This document shows positions 17,379 to 26,685 of a DNA stretch of 64,000 nt, piece by piece; the stretch's first letter is position 1, and each line of letters opens with the position of its first letter. The DNA comes from an uncultured Phascolarctobacterium sp. (GTDB lineage: Bacteria > Bacillota > Negativicutes > Acidaminococcales > Acidaminococcaceae). The notes beneath the pieces were generated by a model. That model was given only the letters and a program-made list of their open reading frames with translations, was not told the origin of the DNA and did not search any database. The stretch lies in the NCBI GenBank assembly GCA_900545025.1, contig UQXH01000001.1, positions 1-64,000 on the forward strand, written 5' to 3'. Position numbers and translations under genes: made by a program.

Positions 17379-20300
17379 ATGCTTTGATGCGGAAAACCAG
17401 TGAATAAATTACAGGTAAGACAATAAGCGTCAGCAGGGTAGCGCCTGTCAGGCCGGATGCGATAGAGACGGCGATGGCGTTCCAGAAGACGCTGGCGAAA
17501 AGAGGAATCAGTCCCAGGACTGTGGTAAAGGCGGCCAGCATAATAGGACGGAAACGTACGATTGCCGATTCGATGACGGCATCTAAAGGCTGCATGCCTG
17601 CATCAAGGTGCTGCTGGATTTGGTCGATAAGCACGACGCTGTTGCGGATGATAATGCCAGTCAGCGCTAAAATACCCAGTTCAGCCATAAAGCCCAGTGT
17701 GGACTGGAAGATGAGCAAGCCGAAGATAACGCCGATGATACCCAGCGGCGCTGTACACAGAATGACGAAAAGCTTGCGGATATCCTGCAGCTGCAGCATA
17801 AGTAATACTGCCATGAGGACTAACATAACCGGGATGGGTTTCAACAGTTCGTTGAGCGTGTCTTCACTGTCTTCCAAGGAGCCGTCGATTTCGATGGTAA
17901 CACCTGCGGGAAGTCCCTGTCGTATAGAAGCGAGTTCATCGTATACGCGGGAGGTTACATCGTTGCCGGTAACATTATCAGTAATGCTGCCGCATACAGT
18001 TACAGTAGGACGCAGATTACGACGCCAGATCATGTTATCCTCGCTGCCGTATTCAATATGGGCAACCTGCGCCAGTGGTACGGACCCGTTTGAGGTAGGG
18101 ATGCTGACTGTTTCCAGTTGTGTGATTTCAGCTCGTTCCTGAGGTTCCAGACGGAAGACGATGCCGATTTCCTGGTCGTCTTCCAGATAGCTGCCTACTG
18201 TATAACCGGAAAGCTGAGCCTGCAAGGCCATCGCTACATTCTGGCGGGTAAGCCCCATCTGCAGGAGTTTGTCGTTGTCGATAGTTAATTTGGCGACACG
18301 CGTTTGTTCCATCCAGTCGAAGCGAGTCATAGTGATGTCAGGGTCAGCCGCCATAACATTGCGTACTTTCCAGGCATATTCTTTGGCCTGGTCATCAGTA
18401 GAGGCGCTGACACGGATCATTACCGGATAAGGTGCCGGAGGTCCGAGGGGGATGGTGCGGGAGAATACGGTGACTTCCGGCAGATTAACATTAGCAATCT
18501 GATGTAATTTCTTTTCTAAACGTTTGCGCGCTTCTACATCTTTGGCAACAATTATCAGCTGAGCGTAATTATCACGCGGCTGGACAGGGTCGATGACAAG
18601 GACGAAGCGGGGTGCGCTTTCACCTACATAGGTAGCAATGCTTTGCAAATCCGGCTCATCCTTGATTAAATTCGTAAGCTTCTGCGCGGCGGCGTCCGTA
18701 GTCTTGATAGATGAGCCTTCCGGCAGATTAAGCTCTACCAGCAGTTCAGGACGTACCGACGCAGGAAAGAATTCCTGCTTGATAAAGCGCAGCATAAAAA
18801 TTGAAGATAAGAATAAAGCAACAGTAATGCCGAGGACAAGGATACGGTGCCGCAGTGAAAAATTTAAAAGACTGCGGAATTTTTTATAAAAAGGCGTATT
18901 AAAATTTTCCTGCTTGATAACCGTGGGCTTTATCCATTCATAGCCTAAAACGGGGGCAAGTGTAGCAGAAACAACCCAGGAGAACAGCAGGGTGATACTC
19001 ATGACGGGGAAGAGGCTGAAAGCAAACTCTGAAGCGCTGGCCTGGGAAAAGGCAATAGGCATAAAGCCGAGACAGGTGATGACGGTACCGGTCAGCAGCG
19101 GCCAGGCACAGGTCTTAAAAGCGTAGGAGGCTGCTTTCATACGTTCCCAGCCTTCCGACATCTTTACTTCCATCAGTTCTACGACTACGATGGCATCGTC
19201 TACCAGCATCCCCAGAGAAATTACCAAGGCGCCCAGAGAAATCTTATGTAAGTCGATACCGAACGCAAACATGGCAGAAAAAGTGCCTAACAAAATCAGC
19301 GGGATACAGCAGGATATTACATAACCGCTGCGTCTGCCCAGAGAAAAAAGGCTGACTGCCAATACGATAAAGATTGCTTCGTAAAGGCTTTGGGAAAATT
19401 CGCTGATAGAATTTTTGACTACTTCCGGCTGATTAGCCACCTGATTAAGCTCTAAGCCCAGCGGCAGCTCTTTTTCAATACGGTTGATTTCTTTGGCCAA
19501 GTTTTGCCCCAGCTTGATATTGTCGCCGCCGTCTTCCATGGAAATGGCGATTCCTACCGCGGGCTGTCCGTTGAAATACATCTTGCTTTCAGGCGGGTCT
19601 GCATAATCTCTGGTGATAGTTGCTATGTCGCCGAGACGGAAAACCTTGCCGTTGGCATTGATAGGTATGCTCCTGATGTTTTCTAAGCTTTCAGGAGCTC
19701 CGGTAAGGCGCAGATAAGTATTGTTTACTTCCGCTTCAATCATACCGGAGGGGGTAACGGCAGTCTGCGCTTTGATGATGGAAGCAAGGCTGTTGATATC
19801 AAGGCCGAGCTGGGCAAGCTTATCAGTATCCATCTGCACAAAGATTTTTTCCGGCTGGACGCCGATAAGCTCAACCTTTTGTACGTCGGGGACGGAAGTG
19901 AAATCAAGTCTGAATTTTTCTGCGTAACGACGCATATCCTCATAGGAATAACCGTCACCTGTAAGGGCGTAGATATTGCCGTAAACATCGTCAAAACGGT
20001 CGTTAAAATATGGCCCGTAAACACCTTCCGGCAGATCTGATTTGATGTCATTAACCATATTGCGCAGCTCCAGCCAACGCTGCCGTACTTGGCTGCCGGG
20101 AACTTCATCTTTAAGGTAGACGGTGATAACAGATGTGCCTGGACGGGAATAACTGGTAATCTTGTCTATATTGGGAACATTTTGTATCTGTTTTTCCAGC
20201 TCGTCAGTTAGATGCATTTCCACTTCCTTGGCGCTGGCACCGGGCCAGGAAGCATAGACGACCATTTGCTTGACGGTAAAGCTGGGGTCTTCGCTGCGTC

Positions 20301-20406
20301 CGAGAGATTTAAAGGAATAGATGCCCATAACGAGGATAAGGAAAGCAAAGAAGTAGACAATCTGCTTATGTTTGATGGACCATTCTGCCCAATTAGTATG
20401 CTTCAT
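17377..20406 (-). CDS. RND-family efflux pump inner-membrane subunit (AcrB/TriC-like)
   Basis: 1009 residues with the RND layout: two repeats of one membrane segment, a large periplasmic loop and five more membrane segments. Membrane segment 4 carries the proton-relay LVDDAIVVVE. The N-terminal NWAEWSIKHKQIV and SYSRPGTSVITV resemble the TriC/MexK-like branch of the HAE family. It exports hydrophobic compounds using proton entry, working with the adaptor encoded just upstream. It overlaps the adaptor gene by four bases (ATGA), so translation is coupled. No outer-membrane channel gene is in the window. Specificity is unknown. Confidence 0.93.
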   Translation of the reverse strand: MKHTNWAEWSIKHKQIVYFFAFLILVMGIYSFKSLGRSEDPSFTVKQMVVYASWPGASAKEVEMHLTDELEKQIQNVPNIDKITSYSRPGTSVITVYLKDEVPGSQVRQRWLELRNMVNDIKSDLPEGVYGPYFNDRFDDVYGNIYALTGDGYSYEDMRRYAEKFRLDFTSVPDVQKVELIGVQPEKIFVQMDTDKLAQLGLDINSLASIIKAQTAVTPSGMIEAEVNNTYLRLTGAPESLENIRSIPINANGKVFRLGDIATITRDYADPPESKMYFNGQPAVGIAISMEDGGDNIKLGQNLAKEINRIEKELPLGLELNQVANQPEVVKNSISEFSQSLYEAIFIVLAVSLFSLGRRSGYVISCCIPLILLGTFSAMFAFGIDLHKISLGALVISLGMLVDDAIVVVELMEVKMSEGWERMKAASYAFKTCAWPLLTGTVITCLGFMPIAFSQASASEFAFSLFPVMSITLLFSWVVSATLAPVLGYEWIKPTVIKQENFNTPFYKKFRSLLNFSLRHRILVLGITVALFLSSIFMLRFIKQEFFPASVRPELLVELNLPEGSSIKTTDAAAQKLTNLIKDEPDLQSIATYVGESAPRFVLVIDPVQPRDNYAQLIIVAKDVEARKRLEKKLHQIANVNLPEVTVFSRTIPLGPPAPYPVMIRVSASTDDQAKEYAWKVRNVMAADPDITMTRFDWMEQTRVAKLTIDNDKLLQMGLTRQNVAMALQAQLSGYTVGSYLEDDQEIGIVFRLEPQERAEITQLETVSIPTSNGSVPLAQVAHIEYGSEDNMIWRRNLRPTVTVCGSITDNVTGNDVTSRVYDELASIRQGLPAGVTIEIDGSLEDSEDTLNELLKPIPVMLVLMAVLLMLQLQDIRKLFVILCTAPLGIIGVIFGLLIFQSTLGFMAELGILALTGIIIRNSVVLIDQIQQHLDAGMQPLDAVIESAIVRFRPIMLAAFTTVLGLIPLFASVFWNAIAVSIASGLTGATLLTLIVLPVIYSLVFRIKA

Positions 20407-21524
20407 GGCTGTTCACCGCTTTCAAGTATGCGTACTTCCTGATTTTCTGTAAGTTTGTTAATACCTGCGGTAATGATACGTTCGCCCTTTTTCAGACCGG
20501 AAGTAACCGTTACTTCGTTGCCTCTGTATTCGCCGAGGGTTACATTGATTAGACGCGCTTTATTATTGTTATCAACAATCCACACCTGCGGCTGATTAGT
20601 AACCTGGTAGATTGCGCCTATAGGCAGCTTGATGGTTTCAGCAGTATCGCCTGCAAGGATGACCTTGGCTGTCATACCGAGCTTCGCTTCCGGGGGAAGA
20701 TCAGCTACGGCAACACGCACTTTATAGGTACGTGTCACAGGGTCGGCGACAGGAGATATTTCGCGTACTTGACCTTCTGCCTGGGTGTTTTCGAGAGCCC
20801 AGAAGGTTACCATTGCTTTGGCGCCTAAGCTGACAGTAGATAATTTGTTTTCAGGAACGACAATCTGGATTTCTCTTTCACCGTTTCGGATAACGGTAAC
20901 AAGGGGGGAGCCGGCTGCTGCAATCTGACCTATTTCGCCAGTAATATTGGCAACAACACCGTCTGCATCGCTGCGAAGATTAGTATATTCCAGCTGATTA
21001 GAAGAGGTGTTGGCCTGCGCCTGTGCCTGTCTGAGAGCGGCGTTGGCAGCCTCCAGCTGGGTGTCATACTGGTCGAGTACAGCTTTGCTTACAGCACCGC
21101 TGCTGTACAGTGTTGCATAACGTGCTGCGTTATCTGCGGCCAGTTTTTGATTAGCGGCGGCAGAGGCAAGTTGGGCGTTGCTGTTTTCTACTGCCTGCAG
21201 TACGTCTTTGGGGTCTATGGTCATGAGCACTTGACCGGCTCGTACTGGATCGCCGATATTGACATAACGGGCATTGATTTTACCTGTCACCTGGAAAGCC
21301 AGATTGCTTTCATAGCGTCCGCGTACTTCACCCGGATAGCTGCTGTCAGAAGCAGACGAGCTTGTACCGACAGTCAGGATGCGTACTAACGGAATATTTT
21401 TTTCGGGAACAGTATCGGTACCGGAATTGTTGTAACCATACCAGCCGGCAGCGGCGATAACAGTAAATGCCAGAACCGCTGCTAATTTTTTCTTGCGTGG
21501 ATCAGTCAGAATATTGTGCAGCAT
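20403..21524 (-). CDS. efflux RND periplasmic adaptor (membrane fusion protein)
   Basis: 373 residues of the HlyD/AcrA family. An N-terminal membrane anchor (LAAVLAFTVIAAAGWYGY) has no lipobox. It is followed by the half lipoyl domain (VRGRYESNLAFQVTGKI...VRAGQVLM), an alpha-helical hairpin (about 105-170), the second lipoyl half and beta-barrel domains ending in GLKKGERIITAGINKL. It joins the pump at 17377-20406 to an outer-membrane channel. An AGGAGGG site precedes the ATG. It lies between tetR (18-base gap) and the pump gene (four-base overlap) in one operon. Confidence 0.93.
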   Translation of the reverse strand: MLHNILTDPRKKKLAAVLAFTVIAAAGWYGYNNSGTDTVPEKNIPLVRILTVGTSSSASDSSYPGEVRGRYESNLAFQVTGKINARYVNIGDPVRAGQVLMTIDPKDVLQAVENSNAQLASAAANQKLAADNAARYATLYSSGAVSKAVLDQYDTQLEAANAALRQAQAQANTSSNQLEYTNLRSDADGVVANITGEIGQIAAAGSPLVTVIRNGEREIQIVVPENKLSTVSLGAKAMVTFWALENTQAEGQVREISPVADPVTRTYKVRVAVADLPPEAKLGMTAKVILAGDTAETIKLPIGAIYQVTNQPQVWIVDNNNKARLINVTLGEYRGNEVTVTSGLKKGERIITAGINKLTENQEVRILESGEQP

Positions 21525-21542
21525 GGTAAACCCTCCTGTCGT

Positions 21543-22148
21543 TTAGCTCAGAGATGCCAGATAAGTGTTCAGTGCCTGAGTAAGATAATCAATTTCACTG
21601 CCGGGCAGGAAATTGCCTAAATCACGAATTTGCTTGTGAGTAAGGAAATAGAACATAATGATGCTTTCCAGAGTAAAGGCTACATGGGTAGGCTGGATGC
21701 GGCTGCTGATTTCCTCGCGTTCGATAGCTTCCGCTACCAGCTCGGTCATAAACTGATGGATACGATAAAGCCTGTTTTTGACAAAATTTTCAAACATCGG
21801 CTGCGGTGAAAGCAGTTCGCGGTAAATAAGATGGATGCAGTGGGGGTGAGCCTCCTGCATTTGAACGATAGAATGAACATAATGATGTAATTTGGCAAGC
21901 GGTGACATTTCCACAGTACGGATATTATCTATCAGCTGGAAGAAGATTTCCGACTGACTGTTTAAAACTTCCTGATAAAGATTTTTTTTGCCGCCGAAAT
22001 AATAAGAAATCAAAGCACTGTTAACGCCGCTGGCAACGGCGATTTCCTTGATTGACACGGCGCTGAAATTATCTGATGCGAACAGGTCGATGGCAGCGTT
22101 AAGGATCTTAGCGGCACTTTGACTTGTATTATTGTTATGTCCTGACAT
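21543..22148 (-). CDS. TetR/AcrR-family regulator of the efflux operon (CecR/YbiH-like)
   Basis: 201 residues. The N-terminal helix-turn-helix is clear: AAKILNAAIDLFASDNFSA, then SIKEIAVASGVNSALISYYF. The C-terminal ligand domain resembles the CecR/YbiH group (IYRELLSPQPMFENF). It is the first gene of the tetR-MFP-RND operon, so it probably represses its own operon and responds to an exported compound. A palindrome suited to a TetR dimer overlaps the predicted transcription start at 22172-22187. Confidence 0.9.
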   Translation of the reverse strand: MSGHNNNTSQSAAKILNAAIDLFASDNFSAVSIKEIAVASGVNSALISYYFGGKKNLYQEVLNSQSEIFFQLIDNIRTVEMSPLAKLHHYVHSIVQMQEAHPHCIHLIYRELLSPQPMFENFVKNRLYRIHQFMTELVAEAIEREEISSRIQPTHVAFTLESIIMFYFLTHKQIRDLGNFLPGSEIDYLTQALNTYLASLS

Positions 22149-22171
22149 GATTATTACCTCAGAAATAAAAT

Positions 22172-22187
22172 TTAATCGCTTGATTAA
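22172..22187. promoter_or_regulatory. palindromic operator, probable TetR-family binding site
   Basis: Perfect inverted repeat TTAATC-GCTT-GATTAA located just after the reverse-strand -10 box, at about +2 to +17 of the efflux operon transcript. Its position and symmetry fit autorepression by the adjacent TetR-family protein. Confidence 0.7.
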
Positions 22188-22195
22188 CTGATTTT

Positions 22196-22223
22196 ATTAT
22201 ACACTAAAAGTGTGGCGCTGTAA
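22196..22223 (-). promoter_or_regulatory. promoter of the tetR-MFP-RND operon
   Basis: Reverse strand: perfect TATAAT -10 box (22201-22196) with a TTACAG -35-like box (22223-22218) at 16 bases. The -35 match is modest. Confidence 0.6.
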
Positions 22224-22237
22224 TCTAAATTGTTTCT

Positions 22238-22267
22238 TTGCCAAAAAAGCCCTGTATTTGGTATAAT
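22238..22267 (+). promoter_or_regulatory. promoter of rmuC
   Basis: TTGCCA (22238-22243), 18-base spacer, TATAAT (22262-22267). It is divergent from the efflux promoter; the operator lies about 50 bases upstream of this -35 box. Confidence 0.68.
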
Positions 22268-22321
22268 CTGTGTTGAACATAAGTAAGGACAGGAGTACGG
22301 TAGTAAAGAATGGAGAATCTT

Positions 22322-23461
22322 ATGTATGCGGCAGTACTGCTTGGACTGTTTTTGTTAATTGCTTTAGTAATCATACTGCTGAAAAAAGACAGGCAGCAGG
22401 ATGATACGGCAAGCCAGCAGCGTCTGGAAGCATTGGAACGAGCGTTTTATGAGGCTATACGTGATTTGCGTTCAGAACAAAATTCACTGGCGCGGGCGGC
22501 CAGGATGGAGAATCAACAGTCTTCGGACCGTATCAGTGAGCAGATTGATAAAAGAGTGGCGCGTCTGGCTGACTTAACCAACAGGAATCTGGAGCAGATT
22601 CGTTTTACTGTTGATGAAAGGCTCAGCACTTCGCTGGAACAAAAATTTTCTCTGGTCAGCAGCAGATTGGAAGAAATGCACCGTGGGCTGGGAGAGATGC
22701 AGAGCTTAGCCGGAGGCGTGGATGAGCTGCGGCGTATCTTGACTAATGTGAAGACCAGAGGTATCTGGGGTGAGATGCAGTTAGCGGCGTTATTGTATGA
22801 TATAATGCCTAAATCACGGGTGGCAGAGAACGTAGAAGTACGACCGCGCAGTAATTGCCGGGTGGAATTCGCCGTGCGTATACCTCATGCAGACGGAGAA
22901 AGTCTTTTGCCGATAGATGCCAAATTTCCGCAGGAGGATTATCAAAGGTTACAGTCTGCGCGGGAAAGCGGCAGTACAAGCGAGGCGGAGGCGGCGTTAA
23001 AACAGTTGGAGCGCAGGCTGAAAAGTGAAGCAAAGGATATTTGTGATAAATATATCCAGCCGCCGTTTTCCACTGATTTTGCGGTTATGTATTTGCCCAG
23101 CGAGGGATTGTTTGCCGAGGCTGTAAGTATTGACGGCCTCGTGGATGAACTGCAGAGGAATTACAGAGTCTGTATAGCAGGACCTACTACCTTGGCGGCA
23201 TTGTTAAGCAGCCTGCAGGCAGGCTTGCGCACTGTAGCCATCCAGCAGCAGACGGAGCAGGTCTGGAAGCTGCTGACGGCTGTTAAGCATGATATGGGGC
23301 AGCTTCTGGAAACTTTGGAAAAAAGCGGCAAAAAGCTGGCAGAAGCGGAAGCAAGCCTTGATAATGCCAGAAAGAGGGTAAATACTATCGGTAAGAAGCT
23401 GCAGGCTGCCGAAGAAGTTAATCAGGAAGAGGTGAGAGGTGCAGAAAATGACGCCCGATAA
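22322..23461 (+). CDS. rmuC: DNA recombination protein RmuC
   Basis: An RmuC-family protein: one N-terminal membrane segment (VLLGLFLLIALVIILLKK), a long coiled coil (about 25-130) and the RmuC nuclease-like core (TRGIWGEMQLAALL, LLPIDAKFPQEDYQRL, YIQPPFSTDFAVMYLPSEGLFAEA) containing the Asp...(E/D)xK-type residues. In E. coli RmuC limits inversions at short repeats. The ATG at 22322 has GGAG six bases upstream and is preferred to the ATG at 22310, whose nearest GGAG is about 14 bases away; the difference is four residues. Confidence 0.92.
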   Translation: MYAAVLLGLFLLIALVIILLKKDRQQDDTASQQRLEALERAFYEAIRDLRSEQNSLARAARMENQQSSDRISEQIDKRVARLADLTNRNLEQIRFTVDERLSTSLEQKFSLVSSRLEEMHRGLGEMQSLAGGVDELRRILTNVKTRGIWGEMQLAALLYDIMPKSRVAENVEVRPRSNCRVEFAVRIPHADGESLLPIDAKFPQEDYQRLQSARESGSTSEAEAALKQLERRLKSEAKDICDKYIQPPFSTDFAVMYLPSEGLFAEAVSIDGLVDELQRNYRVCIAGPTTLAALLSSLQAGLRTVAIQQQTEQVWKLLTAVKHDMGQLLETLEKSGKKLAEAEASLDNARKRVNTIGKKLQAAEEVNQEEVRGAENDAR

Positions 23462-23660
23462 CAACAATGCATATAAGAGGCCGCCTTTCCTGGTAAGGAT
23501 TTTTTTGTGGGCGTATGGCTTTATGTGGCTGAACATGATTTTTATTGCCGGCCTTAACAGTATAGCGTTAGGATATGTGGATTACGACAGCGGCAGTCTG
23601 GCTCTGGCGATGACGATAGGTTTTTATTTTATTTTTAAATACTTGCCGCGTTTGCTGTGA
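23448..23660 (+). CDS. small membrane protein of unknown function
   Basis: A 70-residue protein not recognised. A short polar N-terminus is followed by one or two hydrophobic segments (FLWAYGFMWLNMIFIAGLNSIAL and LALAMTIGFYFIFKYL). It overlaps the end of rmuC by 14 bases, with GAGGTGAGAGG before the ATG at 23448; an in-frame GTG at 23439 is possible. Translational coupling to rmuC suggests a real gene. Confidence 0.55.
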   Translation: MTPDNNNAYKRPPFLVRIFLWAYGFMWLNMIFIAGLNSIALGYVDYDSGSLALAMTIGFYFIFKYLPRLL

Positions 23661-23686
23661 TTGGCGGATAATAAAAAGCTGATTGC

Positions 23687-23715
23687 TTGTAAAAACATTA
23701 GCGACGTAGTATAAT
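23687..23715 (+). promoter_or_regulatory. promoter of yebC
   Basis: TTGTAA (23687-23692), 17-base spacer, perfect TATAAT (23710-23715), about 55 bases before the yebC start. Confidence 0.75.
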
Positions 23716-23769
23716 ATTATGGTAATTATTTTAAAATTTAGAAACAGTTAGGTTTGGAGGAATTTAAGT

Positions 23770-24510
23770 ATGTCAGGACATTCTAAATGGGCCAATATTA
23801 AACATAAAAAAGGTAAAGCCGACGCTCTGCGCGGCAAGATTACTACTAAAATCAGCAGAGAGATTACCATCGCCGTACGTATGGGCGGCGCAGATCCTAC
23901 CGGTAATATGAAGCTGAAACTGGCTTTGTCCAAGGCAAAGGCTAACAATATTCCTAAAGATAATATCCAACGCGCTATTCAAAAAGGCCAGGGCGCTCTG
24001 GAAGGCAGCAATTACGAAGAAATTACTTATGAGGGCTATGGCCCGGCAGGTGTTGCCATCATGGTCAGCGCGCTGACTGATAACCGTAACCGTACTGCGG
24101 CAGATGTGCGGCACGTATTTTCTAAATATGGCGGTAATATGGGTGAGACCGGCTGCGTAAACTGGATGTTCAAACGCAAAGGTATCTTTGCTGTCAGCAG
24201 CGAAGCAGGAGTAAGCGAAGACGACCTGATGCTGATGACTCTGGAAGCAGGTGCTGAAGATATTAAAGGTGATGAAGACGGCTTTGAGATTGTAACCCAG
24301 CCCGATGATTTTGAGGCTGTTGAGAAAGCTTTAGCTGACAATAATATTGAAGTAGAAATGTCCGAAATCACCATGGTGCCTGATACTATGGCTGAACTGA
24401 GTGCGGAAGATGCTGAAAAAGTACAGAAAATGCTGGACGCGCTCGACGATCTGGATGACGTGCAGGACGTATATACCAACGCCGACCTGCCGGAGGATGA
24501 CGAGGAATAA
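23770..24510 (+). CDS. YebC/PmpR/TACO1-family regulator
   Basis: 246 residues with the family start GHSKWANIKHKKGKAD, the ARVGGGDPxxN-like segment (VRMGGADPTGNMKL) and KDNIQRAIQKGQG. Family members have been described as transcription regulators and, more recently, as factors that help translation of polyproline stretches. The acidic C-terminus is typical. GGAGG lies before the ATG. It has its own promoter and terminator and lies directly upstream of ruvCAB, the usual neighbourhood for yebC. Confidence 0.93.
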   Translation: MSGHSKWANIKHKKGKADALRGKITTKISREITIAVRMGGADPTGNMKLKLALSKAKANNIPKDNIQRAIQKGQGALEGSNYEEITYEGYGPAGVAIMVSALTDNRNRTAADVRHVFSKYGGNMGETGCVNWMFKRKGIFAVSSEAGVSEDDLMLMTLEAGAEDIKGDEDGFEIVTQPDDFEAVEKALADNNIEVEMSEITMVPDTMAELSAEDAEKVQKMLDALDDLDDVQDVYTNADLPEDDEE

Positions 24511-24512
24511 TA

Positions 24513-24541
24513 AAAAAGCAGGCTGGCCGGCCTGCTTTTTT
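24513..24541 (+). terminator. terminator after yebC
   Basis: Stem AAAAAGCAGGC / GCCTGCTTTTTT around TGGCCG, with the T run in the 3' arm. Confidence 0.85.
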
Positions 24542-24574
24542 ATATAATTAGTTGAGGATTACAGGAGGTTTGTC

Positions 24575-25069
24575 TTGCTGGCTTTAGGAATAGACCCGGG
24601 AACTGCCATCTGCGGCTATGGACTGGTAGATATGACGGGCAACAGACTGCGTCCTGTTCATTACGGGGCAGTCTTTACTGATAAGGATATGCAGCCGGAA
24701 ATGCGTTTAAAAAAGATTTATGATGAAATATCGGCGTTGATAGAAACATACAGACCTGATATTATGAGTGTGGAGCAGCTTTTTTTTAACCGCAATGTTA
24801 CGACTGCTATTGCCGTAGGCCAAGCCAGAGGAGTTGTACTTTTAACAGCGGCCGATAAGAAGCTGCCGGTGTTGGAATTTACACCTATGCAGATTAAGTT
24901 AGCTGTTGTAGGTACTGGCAGTGCGAACAAGGAACAGGTAACCTATATGGTGCAGCATCTTTTGAATATCAGGCAGAAACCTAAACCGGATGATGTCGCT
25001 GATGCTTTGGCGGTAGCTATCTGCGGCCTGCATACAGCAGCTACGAGAAGATGGCAGGAGTTGAAATAA
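24575..25069 (+). CDS. ruvC: Holliday junction resolvase RuvC
   Basis: 164 residues. RuvC cleaves Holliday junctions as a dimer. The acidic catalytic residues are visible: Asp in LGIDPGTA, Glu in SVEQLFF and the Asp pair in KPDDVADALAVA. Translation starts at TTG, fixed by AGGAGG six bases upstream and by the family start. The stop codon abuts the ruvA ATG, so ruvC, ruvA and ruvB form one operon. Confidence 0.97.
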   Translation: MLALGIDPGTAICGYGLVDMTGNRLRPVHYGAVFTDKDMQPEMRLKKIYDEISALIETYRPDIMSVEQLFFNRNVTTAIAVGQARGVVLLTAADKKLPVLEFTPMQIKLAVVGTGSANKEQVTYMVQHLLNIRQKPKPDDVADALAVAICGLHTAATRRWQELK

Positions 25070-25672
25070 ATGATAGGCTCGTTAAAGGGAACAGTTGCCC
25101 AGCTGGAAGCTGAATACTGCATTGTAGATACTGCAGGCGGTGTTGGGTACAGGGTTTTTATGCCGTCTGCTCATTTAGCGCAGCTGGTATTGGGCAAAGA
25201 GATACGGATACATGTGCATACGGCAGTGCGGGAGGATGCTATCCTGCTTTATGGCTTTCTGAGCAGGGAATACTATGATTTATTTGAAATCCTGCTGACA
25301 GTAAGCGGCGTAGGTCCGAAGATGGCGCTGGGAATCTTGTCAGCGATAAAGCCGGATGCGTTCTATACAGCCGTGAGCAATAAAGATATAAAAATGCTGG
25401 TCAAACTGCCGGGAGTTGGTAAGAAGACGGCAGAACGAATGCTGCTGGAATTAAAAGACAAAGTCAGCGGCAGCGGCGACAGTGAAGATGTCGTACAAGA
25501 GGTCGCTGCGGCAGGCGGCAGCGGCGCTGTTGCCGAAGCTATCGAGGCTCTGGTTTCTCTTGGTTACAGCAACAGCGAGATTATGCCGGTGCTGAAAGAA
25601 ATTCCAGATTGCGCCAGCTTGAGCGGAGAGGCAATTTTGCGGCAGGCGCTTAAATTGTTTGCAAGGAGATAA
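25070..25672 (+). CDS. ruvA: Holliday junction branch migration protein RuvA
   Basis: 200 residues. RuvA binds the four-way junction and loads RuvB. The OB-fold N-terminal domain (MIGSLKGTVAQLE), the two helix-hairpin-helix motifs (LLTVSGVGPKMALGIL and LVKLPGVGKKTAERML) and the C-terminal RuvB-binding helices (VAEAIEALVSLGYSNSEI) are all present. It starts immediately after the ruvC stop codon and is followed two bases later by ruvB. Confidence 0.97.
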   Translation: MIGSLKGTVAQLEAEYCIVDTAGGVGYRVFMPSAHLAQLVLGKEIRIHVHTAVREDAILLYGFLSREYYDLFEILLTVSGVGPKMALGILSAIKPDAFYTAVSNKDIKMLVKLPGVGKKTAERMLLELKDKVSGSGDSEDVVQEVAAAGGSGAVAEAIEALVSLGYSNSEIMPVLKEIPDCASLSGEAILRQALKLFARR

Positions 25673-25674
25673 AA

Positions 25675-26682
25675 ATGGATTTTGATGATAGAATTATTGC
25701 CGGACAGGAGCAGGAAGCGGACGGTTGGCAGTACAGCCTGCGTCCGCGCGTCTTAAAAGAATATATAGGACAGGAACAGATTAAAGATAATCTGTCTGTA
25801 TTCATTAAGGCAGCGGCAGCAAGAAAGGAAGCACTGGATCATGTGCTGCTTTTTGGCCCGCCAGGACTTGGCAAGACGACGCTGGCTAATATCATTGCCA
25901 ATGAGCTGAATGTAAATATCCGCGTTACTTCCGGCCCTGCTATAGAAAGGCAGGGGGATTTGGCGGCCATCCTGACTAATCTTGGCGATAATGATGTGCT
26001 TTTTATAGATGAAATTCATCGTCTTTCTAAAACGGTTGAAGAAATTTTGTACTCAGCCATGGAAGATTTTGCCTTAGATATTATTATCGGCAAAGGCCCC
26101 AGCGCCCGCAGTGTACGACTTGATTTACCTAAGTTCACGCTTATAGGCGCTACTACCCGTCTGGGGGCGATTGCTGCGCCTTTGCGTGACCGTTTTGGCG
26201 TGCAGTGCCGTCTGGAATTTTATAAACCATCAGAATTACAGTTCATTGTTTCCAGAGCGGCAGAAATCCTTGATGTGCAGATAGACCGTGAAGGAGCGGA
26301 AGAAATTGCCAGACGCAGCCGTGGTACGCCGCGAATAGCCAACAGATTGTTAAAGCGCGTGCGTGATTTTGCCCAGGTACTGGGCTGCGCCGTCATTACC
26401 AAGCAGGTAGCGGCAGAAGCTTTAGCTAAGCTGGAAGTTGATGCTTACGGTTTTGACCGCAATGACCGCAGGATATTGACGACGATAGTCAAGACCTTTG
26501 GCGGTGGCCCGGTAGGTATTGAGACTATTGCCGCAGCTATCAGTGAAGAAGCGACGACTATCGAAGATGTTATCGAGCCTTATCTTCTGCAGCAGGGAAT
26601 GCTGCAGAGAACGCCGCGCGGACGTATTGCAACCCGCGAAACATATCGTTATCTGGGAATGCCTTTCCCGGAGAAAGGATAG
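25675..26682 (+). CDS. ruvB: Holliday junction branch migration ATPase RuvB
   Basis: 335 residues. The AAA+ motor of branch migration. Walker A is GPPGLGKTT (about 61-69), Walker B is LFIDEIHRL, sensor 1 is IGATTRLG, and the arginine finger lies in PLRDRFG. The C-terminal winged helix ends in PRGRIATRETYRYLG. AAGGAG precedes the ATG. It is third in ruvCAB, with queH starting after three bases. Confidence 0.97.
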   Translation: MDFDDRIIAGQEQEADGWQYSLRPRVLKEYIGQEQIKDNLSVFIKAAAARKEALDHVLLFGPPGLGKTTLANIIANELNVNIRVTSGPAIERQGDLAAILTNLGDNDVLFIDEIHRLSKTVEEILYSAMEDFALDIIIGKGPSARSVRLDLPKFTLIGATTRLGAIAAPLRDRFGVQCRLEFYKPSELQFIVSRAAEILDVQIDREGAEEIARRSRGTPRIANRLLKRVRDFAQVLGCAVITKQVAAEALAKLEVDAYGFDRNDRRILTTIVKTFGGGPVGIETIAAAISEEATTIEDVIEPYLLQQGMLQRTPRGRIATRETYRYLGMPFPEKG

Positions 26683-26685
26683 ATC

